NCBI RefSeq assembly: GCF_027622855.1
Contig: NZ_JAPZVR010000001.1
Span: 363,814 to 427,813, forward strand
Direction: 5' to 3'
DNA length: 64,000 nucleotides
Source: Glycomyces algeriensis
GTDB taxonomy: Bacteria; Actinomycetota; Actinomycetes; Mycobacteriales; Micromonosporaceae
In this document: piece by piece, positions 44,287-51,725 of the stretch
How the letters are laid out: each line of letters starts with the position of its first letter
Position numbering within the stretch: position 1 is the first letter of the stretch
Notes under the pieces: model-generated
The model's database searches: none
Told to the model about the DNA's origin: nothing
Seen by the model: the letters and a program-made list of their open reading frames with translations, nothing else
Translations under genes and position numbers: made by a program

Positions 44287-45375
44287 ATGACCCGCAGACC
44301 GATCACCCTCGCGGTGGCCGCCGGACTGGCGACCGCCCTCGTACCCCTGACCGCCGCCGCGGCGGCCCCGATCGCGTGCCCGCCGACCGGCACCGAGATC
44401 AACACCGAGCTCACCGAGCGCTTCGGCACCTACGGCGACACCGCCGGGCGCTGGACCGGCTCCGACTCCGCGTACAGCGTCGACCTGCCTGACGGCTCGA
44501 CCGCGTGGATCTACTCCGACACGTTCATGGGCGAGGTCGACGCGAACGGCGGCCGGCCCGCCGACTCGCCGTTCCTCCACAACTCGATCGTCGTGGACGA
44601 CGACGGCGTCCTCACCACCCACACCGGCGGCACCGAGGCCGCCCCCGAATCGCTCGTCAAGGTCGCGGGCGCCGACGAGACGCAGCGCTGGTACTGGTTC
44701 GGCGACGCCACGGTCGAGGACGGCATGCTCCGCGTCATGCTGCTCGAGTTCATCAAGACCGGCACCGGCGTGTTCGACTTCAAGTTCACCGGCAACGCCG
44801 TCGCCACGATCGACCCGGCCGACATGAGCCTCGTGTCGGTCACCGACCTGCCGGACTCCACGATCAACTGGGGCTCGGCGATCTACGAGGACCCCGCGGA
44901 CGGCTACACCTACGTCTTCGGCGTCGAGGACAACCAGGCGCAGAAGTACGCCCACCTGGCCCGCGTCCCCTCCGGCTCGCTGACCACCGCGGACTGGGAG
45001 TACTTCGGCGAGGGGGAGTGGAGCACCGATCCGGCCGCGTCCAGCCGCATCCTCGAAGGCGTCTCGAACGAGTTCAGCGTCTCCCGCTTCCAGGGGAAGT
45101 TCACGCTCGTCACCGGTGACGCGACCGAACCGCTCAGCGCCAAGATCGTGATGTACCGCAGCGCCTCCATCACCGGCCCCTACACCGGCAAGACCGAGCT
45201 GTACACGACCCCGGAGACCGGCGGGAACGTCTTCACCTACAACGCGAAGGCCCACCCGAACCTCGGCGACCGCGACACCCTCGTCGTCACGTACAACGTG
45301 AACACCTTCCAAGGCAGCGACCACTACACGGACGCCCGCCTGTACCGCCCCCGCTACGTCGACGTGCACTTCTAG
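44287..45375 (+). CDS. secreted DUF5005/DUF4185-like beta-propeller protein
   Basis: A 362-residue exported protein: signal to about residue 27 (ending TAAAAA), then repeated blades with Trp/Tyr-rich strands (GRWTGSDSAYSVDLPDG, AWIYSDTFMGEV, NWGSAIYEDPADGYTYVFG, RFQGKFTLVTGD). This is a five-bladed-propeller type related to GH43/GH117-like proteins of unknown specificity. As the only secreted enzyme of the locus it may release the sugar that the ABC system imports. SD AAAGGAG. Confidence 0.65.
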   Translation: MTRRPITLAVAAGLATALVPLTAAAAAPIACPPTGTEINTELTERFGTYGDTAGRWTGSDSAYSVDLPDGSTAWIYSDTFMGEVDANGGRPADSPFLHNSIVVDDDGVLTTHTGGTEAAPESLVKVAGADETQRWYWFGDATVEDGMLRVMLLEFIKTGTGVFDFKFTGNAVATIDPADMSLVSVTDLPDSTINWGSAIYEDPADGYTYVFGVEDNQAQKYAHLARVPSGSLTTADWEYFGEGEWSTDPAASSRILEGVSNEFSVSRFQGKFTLVTGDATEPLSAKIVMYRSASITGPYTGKTELYTTPETGGNVFTYNAKAHPNLGDRDTLVVTYNVNTFQGSDHYTDARLYRPRYVDVHF

Positions 45376-45397
45376 AGACCCGACACCGCAACACCCC

Positions 45398-45428
45398 CCG
45401 GGCCGGAGACCACGAGTCTCCGGCCCGG
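45398..45428. terminator. 13-bp perfect bidirectional terminator
   Basis: CCGGGCCGGAGAC (45398-45410) pairs exactly with 45416-45428 around CACGA, between the plus-strand stop at 45375 and the minus-strand ferredoxin stop at 45447. Confidence 0.75.
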
Positions 45429-45446
45429 ATCGCCTTCTGCCGCAGG

Positions 45447-45632
45447 TCAGTCGATGAGGATGGCCTGCAGCGGGCACGCGCGGGCGGCCTGCTCCACCTC
45501 CTCGGCGAACGCATCGTCGGGGTCGGCGTCGTACACGAGGCCGCCCTCGTCATCGATGCCGAAGACGTCGGGCGCGGTGAAGACGCACTGGGCCAGCACT
45601 TGGCAGCGGGAGCGGTCGACGCGGACCTTCAT
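45447..45632 (-). CDS. [3Fe-4S] ferredoxin
   Basis: A 61-residue ferredoxin with three cysteines: Cys10, Cys16 (C-x5-C) and Cys53 before Pro (ACPLQAI). This is the three-cysteine pattern of actinobacterial [3Fe-4S] ferredoxins that donate electrons to P450s or other oxygenases. No P450 is in the window. The start overlaps the stop of the upstream flavin-type gene (ATGA), so the two proteins are probably redox partners. Confidence 0.9.
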   Translation of the reverse strand: MKVRVDRSRCQVLAQCVFTAPDVFGIDDEGGLVYDADPDDAFAEEVEQAARACPLQAILID

Positions 45633-46528
45633 GGGGTTTCCTTTCTGGGATTGAACTTGGAGTAGCCGCCGAACGCCCACCGCAGCGTCAGGGCGCCGTC
45701 GATCTGGACGGCGCGTTCGAGCGCGAACCGGACGAGCCGCTGCGCGCCGGGGACCTCGGCGGCGCGGCCCGGATCCCAGTCGACGCGGGCCGTCCCGGTC
45801 AGGTGCAGGGTCCGGCCCCGCTCCCAGTCCAGGAACAGCAGGCCGCAACGCGGGTCGAGCTCGAGGTTGCCGAGGGTCATGTACATCGAGTTGCCGAGGT
45901 AGTCGGGCCAGACCAGGCCTTGATCGCCGGTGAGGGCGACGAAGCCGGGGTTCCCGCCCCGGTGCGAGGCGTCCGCGCCGAGCTCCCCGGCGCGGGTGGC
46001 GACGAAGAACGTGTCCGACGCGGCGATCCAGTCCTGCTGCTCGGGTGTGAGCCGCGCCGAAGCGCGCGCCGTCCCCGGCCCCGGCCGGGTCGCCACGGCC
46101 TCGGGCGTGCGGGCCTGGATGTACTTGGGGCAGTTGGCGTAGACCTGCTCGGTGCGGATCTCGAGCCGGTCGCCGATTCGGCGCGCGCCGCCGTTGACGC
46201 GCATCCGGCGGCGGGTGGCCGGCTCGATCGCGAGCATGCCCAGGTCCCGTTCGGTGTCGAACAGTCCGGCCAGCGGATCGGAGCCGGCCGGTACGCGGTC
46301 GACGGTGATCGTCCGTTCGCCGGTGGCCTCCACGAAGCCTTCGGGACCGGCGAGGGCGCTCGTCCAGACCGCGCCGTCGTCGTCGGCGGCGCCGACCACG
46401 ACCATGCGCTGGCGGGCGATGAACTCGGCGGCGATCGCCGGGATCGCCGGGTCCACTCCGGCCGAGCCCCAGGCGGGGAGGTCGAGGCCGACCCGGCGCT
46501 GGACGGCGCGTTCTCCCTTGTGGAACAT
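45629..46528 (-). CDS. PPOX-type FMN-binding protein
   Basis: A 299-residue protein of the pyridoxamine-5'-phosphate-oxidase-like split-barrel superfamily (PEGFVEATGERTITVDRVPAGSDPLAGLFDTERDLGMLAIEP region and FVALTGDQGLVWPDYLGNSMYMTLGNLE). Its relatives are often fused to a ferredoxin domain; here the ferredoxin is a separate overlapping gene. ATG at 46528 has AGGAG upstream. Probably reduces or detoxifies a small molecule with FMN; substrate unknown. Confidence 0.8.
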   Translation of the reverse strand: MFHKGERAVQRRVGLDLPAWGSAGVDPAIPAIAAEFIARQRMVVVGAADDDGAVWTSALAGPEGFVEATGERTITVDRVPAGSDPLAGLFDTERDLGMLAIEPATRRRMRVNGGARRIGDRLEIRTEQVYANCPKYIQARTPEAVATRPGPGTARASARLTPEQQDWIAASDTFFVATRAGELGADASHRGGNPGFVALTGDQGLVWPDYLGNSMYMTLGNLELDPRCGLLFLDWERGRTLHLTGTARVDWDPGRAAEVPGAQRLVRFALERAVQIDGALTLRWAFGGYSKFNPRKETP

Positions 46529-46548
46529 GGTGCTCCTTTCGGGGGCGT

Positions 46549-46579
46549 GGGGGGGGGGGGGGGCGCGCCCCCCCCCCCC
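46549..46579. repeat. poly-G/poly-C palindrome inside the operon
   Basis: Fifteen G, CGCG and twelve C form a perfect palindrome of at least 28 bp between the VOC stop (46598) and the PPOX SD. As RNA it would be a very stable hairpin attenuating the downstream genes. Such pure homopolymers may also be a base-calling artefact. Confidence 0.55.
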
Positions 46580-46597
46580 GCCGTCGTGCATCGGCGT

Positions 46598-47047
46598 CTA
46601 GAAGAAGCCGCAGGTGGGTGCGCCCTTGACCGGCGCGGGGGCGGTGTCGGCGCCGGTGGGGGCGTAGATCTCGAGGCGGGTGCCGTCGGGGTCGGTGAAG
46701 AACACGCCGCCGGAGGCGGCGCCTTCGCCGTGGGGGACGACGCCGTCGTAGTACAGCTCGACGCCGGCGGCCTTGAGGGCGGCCTCGGCCCGGCGCACGG
46801 TCTCGATGTCGGGCGCCTCGAACGAGAGGTGGTGCAGGCCGGGGCGGCGCGTGTCGAAGGCGCCTTCGCTCTGCTCCCACAGGGCCAGGACGATGTCGTC
46901 GTCGCCGAGGAAGGCGAACCGGTCCTCGCCCTCGGTCTTCTCGCCGATGAGGCCGAGGCCGAAGATCTCGCGGTAGAAGGCGACCGACCGGGGGAGGTCG
47001 GTGACATTGATGCCTACGTGGCCGGTCTTGAGTGCCGTTGCGGTCAT
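46598..47047 (-). CDS. VOC (glyoxalase/dioxygenase-like) protein
   Basis: A 149-residue vicinal-oxygen-chelate protein with the two beta-alpha-beta-beta-beta repeats: GHVGINVTDLPRSVAFYREIFGL, LHHLSFEAPD, and FFTDPDGTRLEIYAP. Metal ligands are probably His9, His73 and Glu in LEIY. It may be a glyoxalase, resistance protein or ring-cleaving dioxygenase. SD GGAG. First gene of the VOC-PPOX-ferredoxin unit. Confidence 0.85.
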   Translation of the reverse strand: MTATALKTGHVGINVTDLPRSVAFYREIFGLGLIGEKTEGEDRFAFLGDDDIVLALWEQSEGAFDTRRPGLHHLSFEAPDIETVRRAEAALKAAGVELYYDGVVPHGEGAASGGVFFTDPDGTRLEIYAPTGADTAPAPVKGAPTCGFF

Positions 47048-47113
47048 GGGTGCTCCACGGGTGAGAAGGAACTGTCGCGAAGGGACTGAACGCGGTCAGA
47101 CGCGCTTCGATTG

Positions 47114-47134
47114 TCTAACGGTTGATCCGTTAGA
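47114..47134. promoter_or_regulatory. operator TCTAACGG-N5-CCGTTAGA
   Basis: A perfect palindrome with 8-bp arms and 5-bp spacer, 67 bp upstream of the VOC start codon. The half-site TCTAACGG recurs at 47932-47939, right before the CGNR regulator gene, suggesting that regulator controls both. Confidence 0.6.
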
Positions 47135-47153
47135 AGAAGCTTCCCATGCGTTC

Positions 47154-47182
47154 CTAATGATTGCAACGCGTGCAACCATTAG
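47154..47182. promoter_or_regulatory. second inverted repeat upstream of the VOC operon
   Basis: CTAATGATTGCA (47154-47165) and TGCAACCATTAG (47171-47182) are complementary at 11 of 12 positions around ACGCG. AT-rich and located upstream of the first operator; could be an activator site or flank the promoter. Confidence 0.45.
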
Positions 47183-47235
47183 AATTCTGTGACGGTCGTC
47201 GCTGCCCCTCGCCATCTGTTGGCGGGCAGGCGAAA

Positions 47236-47264
47236 ACACCGCACGACCGATGGTCGTGCGGTGT
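47236..47264 (-). terminator. intrinsic terminator of the CGNR gene
   Basis: ACACCGCACGACC (47236-47248) pairs exactly with 47252-47264 around a 3-base loop, followed on the minus strand by TTTTCG. Fifteen bases past the CGNR stop. The short T-run makes it one of the few textbook terminators here. Confidence 0.8.
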
Positions 47265-47278
47265 GGAGGCGGTGGGCG

Positions 47279-47929
47279 TCAGCCCTCGGGAGCGGTGCGG
47301 TGCCGGGCGTAGTACCGGGCGGCGCGGGCGCGGTTGCCGCACCCGGCCGAGCACCACTCGCGGCGCGGGTGGTCCTTGGCGAAATACAGCACGCAGCCCG
47401 GCCCGTAGCAGGCGCGCAGGTCTTCCCGGCCCGGGCCGGTGAGCAGCTCGATGCCCTGGACGGCAAGGGCGGCAAGGCATTGCGACACCGGATCGGCCTC
47501 GCTGGAGTAGCGACGCACCAGTGCGCCGCCTTCGAATGCAGGGTCGGGTGCAGGGTCGAGTGTGGAGTCGGGTGCAGCGTCGGGACCGGACTCGGGAGCA
47601 GAGCCGAGTGCGAGCACCGGCCAGGCCGGCGCCAGCGCGGCCGCCCGGTTGACCTCGGCCACGGCCTCGGTGACCTCCCGCATCGGGGAGGCGGCGGCGG
47701 TCCGGGTGTCCTCGGTGGCGAACGCGGCCAGGCGCCGCAGCGCGTCGCGCAGGGACCGGAAGCGCGCGAGGTCGGCATCGCCGGTCTCGGCGGTGGTGCC
47801 GACCGCGTCGATCCAGGTGCGGAGGTCGGCGGCGGACTCGAGGTCGTCGTGGAGGCCGGAGCGGTCGGCCCAGGTCGTGTTCATCAACCGGACCGGCGCC
47901 GGCTCGCCGGGAAGCAGCAGCGCAGGCAT
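47279..47929 (-). CDS. CGNR zinc-finger (ABATE-domain) regulator
   Basis: A 216-residue protein: N-terminal ABATE-type helical region (VRLMNTTWADR onwards) and a C-terminal zinc finger CYGPGC...WCSAGCGNRARAARYY, the CGNR signature of putative stress regulators. An insert of Pro/Asp/Ala repeats (about residues 108-132) is encoded by a degenerate GGGTCGGGTGCA-like repeat and looks recently expanded. No SD is present before the ATG at 47929, so it may be leaderless. Probably senses a stress or substrate and controls the VOC operon (inference). Confidence 0.85.
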   Translation of the reverse strand: MPALLLPGEPAPVRLMNTTWADRSGLHDDLESAADLRTWIDAVGTTAETGDADLARFRSLRDALRRLAAFATEDTRTAAASPMREVTEAVAEVNRAAALAPAWPVLALGSAPESGPDAAPDSTLDPAPDPAFEGGALVRRYSSEADPVSQCLAALAVQGIELLTGPGREDLRACYGPGCVLYFAKDHPRREWCSAGCGNRARAARYYARHRTAPEG

Positions 47930-48078
47930 GTTCTAACGGTAACAGCACCCTCCAAGCATTGCGTCCGGTGCGACCGCGAGTCCGCCGGGCCCGCGTCGCC
48001 CCGATGCCGCCGTCCCGATGAGTTTCGGCCCGTAGCGTCGTCGGTATACCTGAGGACCACCGAGTAGAGGAGCAGCAG

Positions 48079-48708
48079 ATGGGCAAGCTCATCGTCACCG
48101 AGTTCATGTCGATCGACGGCGTGGGCCAAGCCCCCGGCGCGCCCGAGGAGGACCCCGAGGGCGGTTTCGCCTACGGCGGCTGGCAGGCCCCGCTCATCGA
48201 CCGCGATGAGGAGCACTTCATCTTCGAGCAGGCCAAGGGCATGGACGCGCTCCTGCTCGGCCGCCGCACGTACGACATCTTCGCCGGCTACTGGCCCACG
48301 GCCCCCGTGGAGTTCGACTTCACCGCGCTCATCAACCGCGTCCCCAAGTTCGTCGCCTCCCGCACGCTCGAATCGCCGCTGAGCTGGGACAATGCGAGCC
48401 TCCTGCAGGGCGACCTGGCCGAATCCGTGGCGGACCTCAAGGACCGCTTCGGGCACGTCCACGTCATCGGCAGCCTCGAGCTGGTGCAGTCGCTCCTGCG
48501 GCTCGGCCTCGTCGACCATCTCAACCTGTGGGTCTACCCGCTCGTCCTCGCCCAGGGCAAGCGCGTCTTCGCGGACGGCGCGGTGCCCACCGCGCTGCGC
48601 CTGACCGAATCGCGGGTGTTCGCGAACGGCACGGTCAAGCTCGAGTACGAGACCGCGGGCGAGCCCGCGGTGGGCGACATCGACGCGGACGTCGACCGCC
48701 TCACGTAG
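48079..48708 (+). CDS. DHFR-family (RibD C-terminal-like) protein
   Basis: A 209-residue member of the dihydrofolate reductase superfamily: MGKLIVTEFMSIDGV, LLGRRTYDIFAGYWP, and HVIGSLELVQSLLRLGLVDHLNLWVYP. Substrate unknown; distant paralogue of the gene at 31245. SD AGAGGAG. It is divergent from the CGNR gene across a 149-bp gap. Confidence 0.87.
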   Translation: MGKLIVTEFMSIDGVGQAPGAPEEDPEGGFAYGGWQAPLIDRDEEHFIFEQAKGMDALLLGRRTYDIFAGYWPTAPVEFDFTALINRVPKFVASRTLESPLSWDNASLLQGDLAESVADLKDRFGHVHVIGSLELVQSLLRLGLVDHLNLWVYPLVLAQGKRVFADGAVPTALRLTESRVFANGTVKLEYETAGEPAVGDIDADVDRLT

Positions 48709-48735
48709 GGCCTGCCCGGTGGACCCGGAAGGGCG

Positions 48736-49080
48736 CTATTCGGAGGCCTCGCGCTCCTCCGGCCCGTGCGAGACCAGCTTCAGACCGATCACGGCCCCGA
48801 TGACGCCGATCAGGAACACCACCTTCAGTACCGAGACGGCCTCTTCGCCGGTGGCCATCGCGTAGGCGACGGTCAGGGCCGCGCCGATCCCCACCCACAC
48901 CGCGTACGCGGTGCCGATCGGCAGGTGCTTTGCGGCCCAGCCGAGTCCGAGCATGCTGCCGATGAGGGCCGTGAAGAACACGAGCGTGGGCACGGGCTCG
49001 GCGAGCCCGCCGGACTCGCCGAGCGCGGTCGCCCACACGGCTTCGAGCACGGCGCTGGCGACCAGGACGATCCAAGGCAT
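48736..49080 (-). CDS. SMR transporter subunit, Gdx/SugE type
   Basis: A 114-residue four-helix small-multidrug-resistance protein with the essential Glu13 in helix 1 (LEAVWATAL) and the Gdx-type stretch KHLPIGTAYAVWVGIG. It begins 2 bp after the partner gene, so the pair probably forms a heterodimer. The guanidine-III riboswitch upstream of the operon indicates guanidinium as substrate, exported in exchange for protons. Confidence 0.92.
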   Translation of the reverse strand: MPWIVLVASAVLEAVWATALGESGGLAEPVPTLVFFTALIGSMLGLGWAAKHLPIGTAYAVWVGIGAALTVAYAMATGEEAVSVLKVVFLIGVIGAVIGLKLVSHGPEEREASE

Positions 49081-49082
49081 GG

Positions 49083-49397
49083 TCAGCTCACCGCCTTCAG
49101 GCCCACGACCGAGCCGAGCAGCAGGACCAGCAGGAGCGAGCGCGCGACGGTGAACCGCTCCTCGCCTCTGATGAAGCCCCACACGAGGGTGAGGGACGCG
49201 CCGATGCCGACCCACACCGCGTAGGCGGTGCCGGTGGGGAGCGAGAGCATCGCCCAGGCCAGGCCGGCCATGCTCAGCGCCAGGGCGAGAATGAACAGGA
49301 TGGTGGGTTTGCGCCGTTTGAAACCCTTGGATTCGGAGAGTGCGGTGGCCCAGACGGCCTCCATCATCCCCGCGGCGACCAGGACGATCCATGCCAT
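49083..49397 (-). CDS. SMR transporter subunit, Gdx/SugE type
   Basis: A 104-residue partner SMR protein: Glu13 in MEAVWATAL, LPTGTAYAVWVGIGA, and a basic loop GFKRRKP absent from the other subunit, as expected for opposed topologies. It is the first gene behind the riboswitch at 49416-49460. ATG at 49397, SD GAGG. Confidence 0.92.
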   Translation of the reverse strand: MAWIVLVAAGMMEAVWATALSESKGFKRRKPTILFILALALSMAGLAWAMLSLPTGTAYAVWVGIGASLTLVWGFIRGEERFTVARSLLLVLLLGSVVGLKAVS

Positions 49398-49415
49398 GAC
49401 GACAGCCTCGACTTT

Positions 49416-49460
49416 CCGGCCGTCTTGTCGTGGTGCGGGTACAGCTCCCTCGTCCGCGGA
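49416..49460 (-). ncRNA. guanidine-III (ykkC-III) riboswitch
   Basis: On the minus strand, 20 to 60 bases before the SMR start codon, the conserved blocks appear in order: GGACGAGG, then TGTACCCG, then CGACAAGACGG. These match the pseudoknot elements of the guanidine-III class (ACGAGG...GTACCCG...GACAAGACGG), which is known from actinobacterial emrE/sugE-type genes. Guanidine binding should expose the SD GAGG and switch on the exporter. Confidence 0.87.
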
Positions 49461-49589
49461 CCCGGTCACCGGATCCCACTTCCGATGGTAGTCGCCCCGC
49501 CGGGAACGTCAATGCCAGAGCGGTCACACCGCGAGGTCCGCCCGCGCGGCTGACGTGCGCCTTCGGTCCGGGCGCCGGAACCGGGCCCC

Positions 49590-49619
49590 TTGCGTCGCTC
49601 CGCGGCCCTGGCCTAAGCT
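49590..49619 (+). promoter_or_regulatory. promoter of the galactarate/talarate operon
   Basis: TTGCGT (49590-49595) and TAAGCT (49614-49619) are 18 bp apart, placing the transcription start near 49626, just where the palindrome cluster begins. Confidence 0.5.
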
Positions 49620-49625
49620 CGTCAC

Positions 49626-49662
49626 GTCCCATTCATCGATATGAATTCCCAATGAATGGGAC
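49626..49662. promoter_or_regulatory. nested palindromes, IclR operator candidate
   Basis: An outer inverted repeat, GTCCCATTCAT (49626-49636) with ATGAATGGGAC (49652-49662), encloses a perfect inner palindrome ATTCAT-CGAT-ATGAAT (49631-49646). Three ATTCAT-type half-sites thus lie in 27 bp directly downstream of the promoter. The IclR gene at 50924 is in the operon and is the natural ligand-responsive binder. Confidence 0.65.
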
Positions 49663-49688
49663 TGTCCCGCACCGGAAAGCGAGCCGCC

Positions 49689-50927
49689 ATGTCCAGTGAA
49701 TCCACCTTCATCGAGCGAACGAGCGCCACCGAGACCAGCGCGGTCAACGAGCGCCACTTCAGCGCCCTCCAGCGGGGCGAGGCGAGCGTCGACCGCATCG
49801 CCTCCGTGCGGATCTCGCACGCGATCCTCCCGCTCAAGACCTCCATCAGCGACGCGAAGGTCCTGACCGGCCGCCAGAAGCCGATGACCGAGATCGCGTT
49901 CCTGTTCGCGGAGATCCGCACCGAGTCCGGCCTCGAAGGCGTCGGCTACGGCTACTCCAAGCGCGCCGGCGGCAAGGGCCAGTACGCGCACGCCCGCGAG
50001 ATCGCCCCCGATCTCATCGGCGAGGACCCCAACGACATCCAGCGCATCTGGACCAAGCTCGTGTGGTCCGGCGCCTCCGTCGGTCGCAGTGGACTGTCCA
50101 CTCAGGCCATCGCCGCGTTCGACATCGCCCTGTGGGACCTCAAGGCCAAGCGCGCCGGCCTGCCCCTGGCGAAACTCCTCGGCGCCCACCGCGACTCCGT
50201 GGCCTGCTACAACACCTCCGGCGGCTTCCTCTCCTCCTCCATCGAAGAGGTCCTGGAGAACACCGACGCGGCCATCGCGAACGGCATCGGCGGCATCAAG
50301 ATCAAGGTCGGCCAGCCCGACACTCGCATCGACCTGCGCCGCGTCGCCGCCGTCCGCGAGCACCTGGGCGAGGACTTCCCGCTCATGGTCGACGCCAACC
50401 AGCAGTGGAACCGCAGCACCGCGATCCGCATGGGCCGCAACCTGGAACCGTTCGAGCTCACCTGGATCGAGGAGCCCCTCGACGCCTACGACGCCGAAGG
50501 CCACGCCGACCTCGCCCGCGAACTCGCCACCCCCATCGCCACCGGCGAGATGCTCACCAGCGCCGCCGAGCACGCCGAGCTCATCCGCCACCGCAGCGTC
50601 GACTTCATCCAGCCCGACGCGCCCCGCGTCGGCGGCATCACCCCGTTCCTCAAGATCATGGCCCTCGGCGAGCACGCCCGCGTCCGCATGGCACCCCACT
50701 TCGCCATGGAGATCCACCTCCACCTCGCCGCCGCCTACGAGCACGACCCGTGGGTCGAGCACTTCGAATGGCTCGAGCCGCTGTTCAACGAACGCCTCGA
50801 GACCGTGGGCGGCCGCATGATCGTGCCCGCCCGCCCCGGCCTCGGGTTCAGTCTCAGCGAGCAGGCCCGCGCCTGGACCCAGGCCACCGAACGGTTCGGC
50901 TCCGCACAGTTCGAGGGCGCCGCATGA
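49689..50927 (+). CDS. L-talarate/galactarate dehydratase (enolase superfamily)
   Basis: A 412-residue mandelate-racemase-group enzyme that closely follows the known Salmonella L-talarate/galactarate dehydratase, e.g. SDAKVLTGRQKP, YSKRAGGKGQYAHA and DANQQW. Catalytic residues: Lys204/Lys206 (KIK), metal ligands Asp235, Glu261 and the Glu of ATGEML, and His337 in APHFAMEIH. It dehydrates (epimerises) galactarate/talarate to 5-keto-4-deoxy-D-glucarate. ATG at 49689. Co-transcribed with IclR, dehydrogenase and carrier genes. Confidence 0.9.
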   Translation: MSSESTFIERTSATETSAVNERHFSALQRGEASVDRIASVRISHAILPLKTSISDAKVLTGRQKPMTEIAFLFAEIRTESGLEGVGYGYSKRAGGKGQYAHAREIAPDLIGEDPNDIQRIWTKLVWSGASVGRSGLSTQAIAAFDIALWDLKAKRAGLPLAKLLGAHRDSVACYNTSGGFLSSSIEEVLENTDAAIANGIGGIKIKVGQPDTRIDLRRVAAVREHLGEDFPLMVDANQQWNRSTAIRMGRNLEPFELTWIEEPLDAYDAEGHADLARELATPIATGEMLTSAAEHAELIRHRSVDFIQPDAPRVGGITPFLKIMALGEHARVRMAPHFAMEIHLHLAAAYEHDPWVEHFEWLEPLFNERLETVGGRMIVPARPGLGFSLSEQARAWTQATERFGSAQFEGAA

Positions 50928-51724
50928 CACCCCGCGCCGAGGGCCCCAAGGGCGCACTCGACCGGGCCCTGGAGATCCTCGAAGTGCTCACCATGCGCGG
51001 CAAGGCGACCACCTCCGAACTCGTCGAAGCCGTCGGCGTGAGCCGCAGCGCCGTCTACCGCCTCGTCGAACGCCTCGAGACCGCCGAGTACCTGACCCTC
51101 GCCGAGGGCCAGTGGCGCCTCGGCCCGGCCGCCGCCCGGATGGCGATGGCCGCCCTGCACAACATGGACGTCCACGCCATCGCCCCGCCGATCCTGCGCG
51201 ACCTCGCGCACCGCACCGGCGAGACCGTCAGCCTCGGCGTGCACAGCGGCGACGAGATCGTGTTCGTCTTCCGCGAGATCGGCCACCAGGCCGTGCACGT
51301 CCGCTCCGAGCTCGGCGCGCGCCGGCCGCTGCACGCCACCTCCGTGGGCAAGGCCTACCTCGCCGGGCTCGCCCCCGAGCACCGCGAGCAGACCATCGCG
51401 CGACTCCCGATGGAGGCCTTCACCAAAGCCACCGTCTGCGACCGCGACCGCCTCCGCGAGGCCGTCACCGAAGCGCGCCGCCGCGGCTGGGCCGAGGAGC
51501 ACGGCGAGTTCGACGCCGGCAGCACCTGCTTCGGCGCACCCGTGTTCGACCAGAGCGGCGCGGTCGTCGCCGCCATCAGCATCGCTGGGCCGACCGACCG
51601 CATGGACGCCGCCCGCGACCCCTTCGGCCCCCTCGTGGCCGAGACCGCCGCCGCCCTCTCCCGCCGCCTCGGCTACAGCGACCGGACGCCGCCGCAAGCG
51701 GCCCGAGCACACCAAGGAGCCTGA
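50924..51724 (+). CDS. IclR-family regulator
   Basis: A 266-residue regulator: winged HTH at about residues 10-70 (TTSELVEAVGVSRSAVYRLVERLE) and IclR effector domain (GVHSGDEIVFVFREIG, GARRPLHATSVGKAYLA, GSTCFGAPVFDQSG). It overlaps the dehydratase by 4 bp and probably controls its own operon through the palindromes at 49626-49662, with a hexarate as effector. Confidence 0.92.
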   Translation: MTPRAEGPKGALDRALEILEVLTMRGKATTSELVEAVGVSRSAVYRLVERLETAEYLTLAEGQWRLGPAAARMAMAALHNMDVHAIAPPILRDLAHRTGETVSLGVHSGDEIVFVFREIGHQAVHVRSELGARRPLHATSVGKAYLAGLAPEHREQTIARLPMEAFTKATVCDRDRLREAVTEARRRGWAEEHGEFDAGSTCFGAPVFDQSGAVVAAISIAGPTDRMDAARDPFGPLVAETAAALSRRLGYSDRTPPQAARAHQGA

Positions 51725-51725
51725 C

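Noticed and set aside
45447-45632. Ferredoxin as evidence for a P450 cluster
   Set aside because: The three-cysteine ferredoxin type often serves P450s, but no P450 or ferredoxin reductase is present; its overlapping partner is the PPOX-type gene.
46530-46880. Fusion of VOC and PPOX proteins through the poly-G/poly-C tract
   Set aside because: The VOC gene has its own TAG stop at 46598 and the PPOX gene its own SD and ATG at 46528; open frames across the tract are Gly/Pro homopolymers.
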